A stretch of 64,000 nucleotides of DNA from assembly GCA_900769665.1 (NCBI GenBank), contig CAAGHL010000058.1, forward strand, positions 15,577 to 79,576. The letters are read 5' to 3'. Under the pieces are notes generated by a model. That model did no database searches. It was not told the DNA's origin and saw only the letters and a program-made list of their open reading frames with translations. Both the position numbers and the translations under genes were made by a program. Shown piece after piece: positions 60,317 to 64,000 of this stretch (position 1 is the stretch's first letter; every line of letters begins with the position of its first letter). Source of the stretch: Clostridia bacterium. Its GTDB lineage: Bacteria > Bacillota > Clostridia > Christensenellales > CAG-314.

Positions 60317-63292
60317 ATGAACAAACTTTGCAAGAAGACTACCTTGTGGAGTGTGCTTACGGCGGTTTTTGCCGTGTTGTTCATCGCGGTTTGTATCGGA
60401 AGTCCGATTGCAGACTACTACGCAGCGGCAATCAATTCCTATTTCAATTGTAAAACGTTCGAATTGGTCGAGGACGAATTTGCCGACCTTGAAGACAAGA
60501 CGTATTACAAACACAAGTTTGCAAATGCCGACGGAACAGCCGACAAGGAAACTTTGTACGCATACGACAAGCAAGTCGCGCGTGAAGTAAACAACGAAGG
60601 CTCCGTATTGTTGTGGAACAACGGTGCTTTGCCGTTGTCGGACAAAGCGGAAACAATCAATTTCTTCGGAGGAAGAAGTTACAATTATTTTTATGTAACG
60701 GACGGTTCGGGCGGCGTGCGTATGTCCGAATCGCCCAAACTCAAAGCCTCATTCGAGGAAGCGGGATACAAGGTCAATGAAAAACTGTGGAATTTCTACT
60801 CCACGCATTCCTACAACGGCGATCCTAAGGTGATCAACGAAACGGCTTGGCAAAACGAGTTGTCCGCTTACGTTGACGGCGGCGTCGGTGTGTATGTCCT
60901 TGCTCGAAAAGGCTCCGAGGGTTGCGATTTGTACATGAGCGGTAGCGATGGCGAAAACGGCAATCTTACTGCATTGTCTCAGGCGGAAAGGGATCACATA
61001 ACCAACCTGATTGCACTCAAAAACAGCGGCAAACTATCCAAAGTGGTGCTTGTACTCAATACGGTATCAATGGGCGTACAATTCGATTTTATTTCGCGCT
61101 ACAAGGAAGATATCGACGCTTGTATATGGGTAGGACTCGGCGGAACAAGCGGTCCGGATTCGGTTTGTGACCTACTAAGCGGCAAAGTGACTCCCAGCGG
61201 CAAACTGTCCGACACGTTTGTGTACAACAGTTTTTCCGCTCCGTCCACGGTAAACTCGGGCGATTACGATTTTGCCAATGCATCGGCTTTCTCGTCGGAC
61301 TCCGTTTACCAAAAGTTGTTGCGCAGCCAAGGTAAGGGCGACTCCACCGAGAAAAACTTAAAGTATTTGGTGTATGCAGAGGGTATTTACGTCGGTTATC
61401 GCTACTACGAAACTCGTTACGAAGATGTGGTGATGAGTGAGGGCGGCGCCGACGCCACGGTCGGTTCCACAAGCGGCAACGCATGGAAGTACTCCGAGGA
61501 AGTGGCGTTCCCGTTCGGATACGGACTGTCGTATACTACGTTTGAGTGGTCGGATTACAAAGTTAAGGAAAATGCCGATTCGTACACGGTCAGCGTAACG
61601 GTTAAGAACGTAGGTGAAACTTACAGCGGCAAGGACGTAGTGCAAGTATATTTGCAAAAGCCCTACACGGTTTATGCGCGTGACAACGGAATAGAGCAAT
61701 CTTCCGTCAATCTGGTCGGCTTTGCAAAAACCAAGTTGCTTGCCCCGGGTGAAAGTGAAACGGTAGATATTACCGTTAGAAAGAGTGAACTGAAAACCTA
61801 CGACGCAAACAATGCAAAAACGTATATTTTGGACGGCGGTAAGTACTATTTGACGGCGGCTTCCGACGCTCACAAGGCAGTCAACAACATTTTGGCGAAA
61901 AAAGGTTACACGGGAGACGCCGAAGGCAAAACGGATTTTGTAAGCGAGTATACTTTGCAACAAAATTTGAGCGTTACCGTTTCTTCCTACACGGGAAAAG
62001 AAATTGTCAACCGATTTGACGACGTCGACATCAACAAGACGGATTACGGCGCAGGTAACGTTACTTACTTGTCACGTAAGGATTGGAAGGGTACTTACCC
62101 CTCGGTAGTTACGTTGAAACTTACAAGCAAATTGCTTGCCGCGTTGGATTACGGCAAGAGTTGGACGGAAGACGAGTTTGACACGGTGCCTACGTACGAA
62201 GCTAAAAACGGCTTGACATTGTTTAGTTTGTGGAAAGATACCCAAGGCAACGAACTACCGTATGACCACAAATTGTGGGATGATCTATTGGATATGACCA
62301 CATTCGAGGAGCAGACTTATCTGGTGTGCAACGCTTGGTGCGCAACACAGGAGTTGGTCAGTATCTCGGCACCCGCAACTGCCAACCGTGACGGTCCTGC
62401 CGGACTGAATTACCTGCCCGACGGAAAAGTGATCGGATTAGGCATGTGTTATCCGAGCGAAAATATCGTGGCTTCGACTTTCAATACAAAGTTGGCGTAC
62501 GACATGGGCGAGTGTATAGGCGAAGATAACTTCGCTTGCGGATTTACGTTTATCTATGCGCCGGGAGCTAACACTCACCGCAACGCTTTCGGCGGCAGAA
62601 ACGGCGAGTACTATTCCGAAGACAGCTACTTGTCCGCAATGATGTGCGAGTCCGAAGTAAAGGGTATTCAATCTAACGGCAGTGGCGCGCAAGCCAAACA
62701 CTTTGCGCTAAACGATATGGAAATCAATCGTAACGGCGTATGTGTGTGGGCAAACGAGCAAAGCGTGCGCGAAATATACATAAAGGCGTTTGAATTTGCT
62801 TGCGCTAAGGGACGCGGCGAAATGCTGTCGGTAATGTCGGCGTTCAACAGAGTAGGAGCATTGTGGTCCGGCGCACACAAGGGACTTATGACCGATGTGT
62901 TGCGCGGCGAATGGGGATTTACGGGCTTTGTGCAATCGGACGGAAACGGTTACCAACTAATGGCAAACTATGTAGACGGTTTGCGCGCCGGTAACGACAC
63001 GTTTATGTGCGGCGGCGGCAAAAAAGCGTTGGACAAGTACAAAAATTCTCCTGCAATTACGCTTGCCATGCGTGAGGCAACTCATCGCGTGATGTATGCG
63101 GTATCGAGAACTCATGCAATGAACGGACTGTCCGCCTCTACAAAAGTCGTTCCCCTTACTCCGTGGTGGAGAACAACTATCGACGGAATGATGATCGGTT
63201 TCGGAGTGTTGACGGCTGCCGCGGCAGGTATGTTGATTACTTCGATAGTCATGAAGAAAAAAGCTGCAAAACAAGCGGCAATCGAGGAATAA
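60317..63292 (+). CDS. Circularly permuted, membrane-anchored GH3 glycosidase
   Basis: A 991-residue protein with GGAGG upstream. The domains are in reversed order. After an N-terminal TM (8-30) comes the GH3 alpha/beta sandwich (~90-330: NNEGSVLLWNNGALPLS, LGGTSGPDSVCDLLSGKVTPSGKLSDTF), then a fibronectin-like part (FPFGYGLSYTTFEWSDY onwards). The TIM barrel follows at the end (ANRDGPAGLNYL; GANTHRNAFGGRNGEYYSED; AKHFALNDMEINRNG; nucleophile region GFVQSDGNGYQ, Asp near 875). The C-terminus has a second TM (~958-980). This permuted form is known in some Ruminococcus/Butyrivibrio beta-glucosidases. It would hydrolyse beta-glycosides on the outer membrane face. Confidence 0.9.
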   Translation: MNKLCKKTTLWSVLTAVFAVLFIAVCIGSPIADYYAAAINSYFNCKTFELVEDEFADLEDKTYYKHKFANADGTADKETLYAYDKQVAREVNNEGSVLLWNNGALPLSDKAETINFFGGRSYNYFYVTDGSGGVRMSESPKLKASFEEAGYKVNEKLWNFYSTHSYNGDPKVINETAWQNELSAYVDGGVGVYVLARKGSEGCDLYMSGSDGENGNLTALSQAERDHITNLIALKNSGKLSKVVLVLNTVSMGVQFDFISRYKEDIDACIWVGLGGTSGPDSVCDLLSGKVTPSGKLSDTFVYNSFSAPSTVNSGDYDFANASAFSSDSVYQKLLRSQGKGDSTEKNLKYLVYAEGIYVGYRYYETRYEDVVMSEGGADATVGSTSGNAWKYSEEVAFPFGYGLSYTTFEWSDYKVKENADSYTVSVTVKNVGETYSGKDVVQVYLQKPYTVYARDNGIEQSSVNLVGFAKTKLLAPGESETVDITVRKSELKTYDANNAKTYILDGGKYYLTAASDAHKAVNNILAKKGYTGDAEGKTDFVSEYTLQQNLSVTVSSYTGKEIVNRFDDVDINKTDYGAGNVTYLSRKDWKGTYPSVVTLKLTSKLLAALDYGKSWTEDEFDTVPTYEAKNGLTLFSLWKDTQGNELPYDHKLWDDLLDMTTFEEQTYLVCNAWCATQELVSISAPATANRDGPAGLNYLPDGKVIGLGMCYPSENIVASTFNTKLAYDMGECIGEDNFACGFTFIYAPGANTHRNAFGGRNGEYYSEDSYLSAMMCESEVKGIQSNGSGAQAKHFALNDMEINRNGVCVWANEQSVREIYIKAFEFACAKGRGEMLSVMSAFNRVGALWSGAHKGLMTDVLRGEWGFTGFVQSDGNGYQLMANYVDGLRAGNDTFMCGGGKKALDKYKNSPAITLAMREATHRVMYAVSRTHAMNGLSASTKVVPLTPWWRTTIDGMMIGFGVLTAAAAGMLITSIVMKKKAAKQAAIEE

Positions 63293-63309
63293 CCTCGGTA
63301 AAACAAGTT

Positions 63310-63372
63310 GCAAACACCTTAATAAAGGTGTTGCGGTGGAGGGCTGTTCGTTAGAGGAATTGCCCTCGCCGC
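63310..63372 (+). promoter_or_regulatory. Two tandem hairpins in the leader of the terminal lipoprotein
   Basis: GCAAACACCTT/AAGGTGTTGC (63310-63334, one bulge) is followed directly by a stem GCGG..GAGGGC/GCCCTC.CCGC (63333-63372). There is no T-run, so an RNA-stability or processing role is more likely than termination. Confidence 0.4.
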
Positions 63373-63411
63373 AAAACAGGCTGTACAAATAATATACGAG
63401 GAGTTAATACA

Positions 63412-64000
63412 ATGAGTAAAAGGAATCCTAAGTTGTTTGTTATTGTCGCAGTATTTGTGATTTTGACTTTGGCTCTTGCGGCTTGCGTGCCTAACGAGGA
63501 CAAGCCCACGCCGCAAAAACCCACCCTTTCGTCAATTACTTTGGACGTAACGGGCGCAAAGACAACTTACAATGTCGGCGACAAGTTTACTGCCGACGGA
63601 GTAAAAGTCACAGCACATATGAGTGACGAAACCACAAGTGAAGTTGCGCTTGCCGATTGCACGGTGTCTACCCCCGACATGGCAACGGAAGGCACAAAGA
63701 AAGTGACCGTAACTTACCAAGGCAAGACTGCGGAATACGACATTACCGTAAATGCGGTTGTAGTGGAACCTACTCTTTCGTCAATCACCTTGGACGTTAC
63801 GGGCGCAAAGACAACTTACAATGTCGGTGATAAGTTTACTGCCGACGGAGTGAAAGTTACCGCACACATGAGTGACGAAACCACAAGCGAAGTTGCGCTT
63901 GCCGATTGCACGGTATCTACACCCGACATGACAACGGAAGGTACGAAGAAAGTAACCGTAACTTACCAAGGCAAAACTGCGGGATACGACATTACCGTAA
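63412..64000 (+). CDS. Surface lipoprotein with tandem Ig-like repeats (3' end outside window)
   Basis: The ATG at 63412 has GAGGAG at 63398-63403 and the frame stays open to the window end (196 codons). Lipobox LALAAC, then a linker (PNEDKPTPQKP). Two 83-residue repeats start at 63526 and 63775, nearly identical: SSITLDVTGAKTTYNVGDKF, then TADGVKVTAHMSDETTSEV and KKVTVTYQGKTA. The pattern is a group 3 bacterial Ig-like (Big_3) domain. More repeats or an enzymatic domain may lie beyond the edge. It follows GH3, so it is probably in the same surface system. Confidence 0.85.
   Translation, partial: MSKRNPKLFVIVAVFVILTLALAACVPNEDKPTPQKPTLSSITLDVTGAKTTYNVGDKFTADGVKVTAHMSDETTSEVALADCTVSTPDMATEGTKKVTVTYQGKTAEYDITVNAVVVEPTLSSITLDVTGAKTTYNVGDKFTADGVKVTAHMSDETTSEVALADCTVSTPDMTTEGTKKVTVTYQGKTAGYDITV

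Noticed and set aside
63526..64000. CRISPR-like repeat array
   Set aside because: The repeats are 249 nt, in frame and encode Ig-like domains; there are no spacers.

Overview
The window looks like a host-glycan utilisation region from the chromosome of an uncultured, low-to-mid GC Gram-positive bacterium, most likely a gut Clostridia/Christensenellales-type organism. Three things point there: consensus AGGAGG-type ribosome sites; many lipoproteins of the form MKK...ACx with Pro/Asp-rich linkers; and several MalFGK/MsmX-type sugar ABC genes mixed with glycosidases, with no TonB/SusCD genes. The organism name is inference. No rRNA, tRNA or CRISPR array was found.

Layout. (1) 1-10182, + strand: the end of a solute-binding protein, two MalF/MalG-type permeases, an oversized ABC ATPase with a ~120-residue insertion, a large surface lipoprotein, a GH31 enzyme with an inserted PA14-like domain, and a GtaA/DUF4965-type protein. 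(2) 10183-11203: terminators and a decayed InlB/BspA-like surface-protein pseudogene. (3) 11211-21434: an apparently autoregulated operon. It encodes a cytoplasmic HTH-ADP-ribosylglycohydrolase (ARH) fusion, a secreted protein, a 2147-residue exported multidomain protein (esterase-like, five discoidin-like repeats, ARH, an SGNH hydrolase nested in a PKD domain, FIVAR, TM) and a small lipoprotein. An ISL3 transposase scar follows. (4) 21645-29966: tandem GH38 alpha-mannosidases and a repeat lipoprotein. (5) 30138-42303: a possibly leaderless ABC ATPase facing a membrane/transport cluster (two small membrane proteins, a YesL/DUF624-like protein, SBP, two permeases), then a large lipoprotein and a DUF4838 lipoprotein. 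(6) 42377-56654: an AraC regulator divergent from a GH29 fucosidase, a 1330-residue repeat lipoprotein, a DUF4838 protein that lacks a signal peptide, a putative TIM-barrel hydrolase, a GH20 hexosaminidase, a broken ORF and L-fucose isomerase. (7) 56653-58786: gene remnants (frameshifted AraC, a GtaA fragment), a Doc toxin with a RelB/DinJ-like antitoxin, and a hairpin element. (8) 58962-64000: a membrane-spanning HTH regulator with two extracellular CBM-like domains, a circularly permuted membrane-anchored GH3, and a tandem-repeat lipoprotein cut by the window end.

How it fits together. Surface lipoproteins with beta-rich modules probably bind or process glycans. ABC importers take up oligosaccharides. 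Apparently cytoplasmic GH31, GH38, GH29 and GH20 enzymes trim them, and fucose enters through FucI. The mix of fucosidase, hexosaminidase, mannosidase and GH31 suits mucin or N-glycan fragments. The most unusual parts are the HTH-ARH/giant secreted ARH operon, the transmembrane HTH-CBM sensor beside the permuted GH3, and the ATPase with the insertion. Several promoters share an extended -10 of the form TGnTAYANT.
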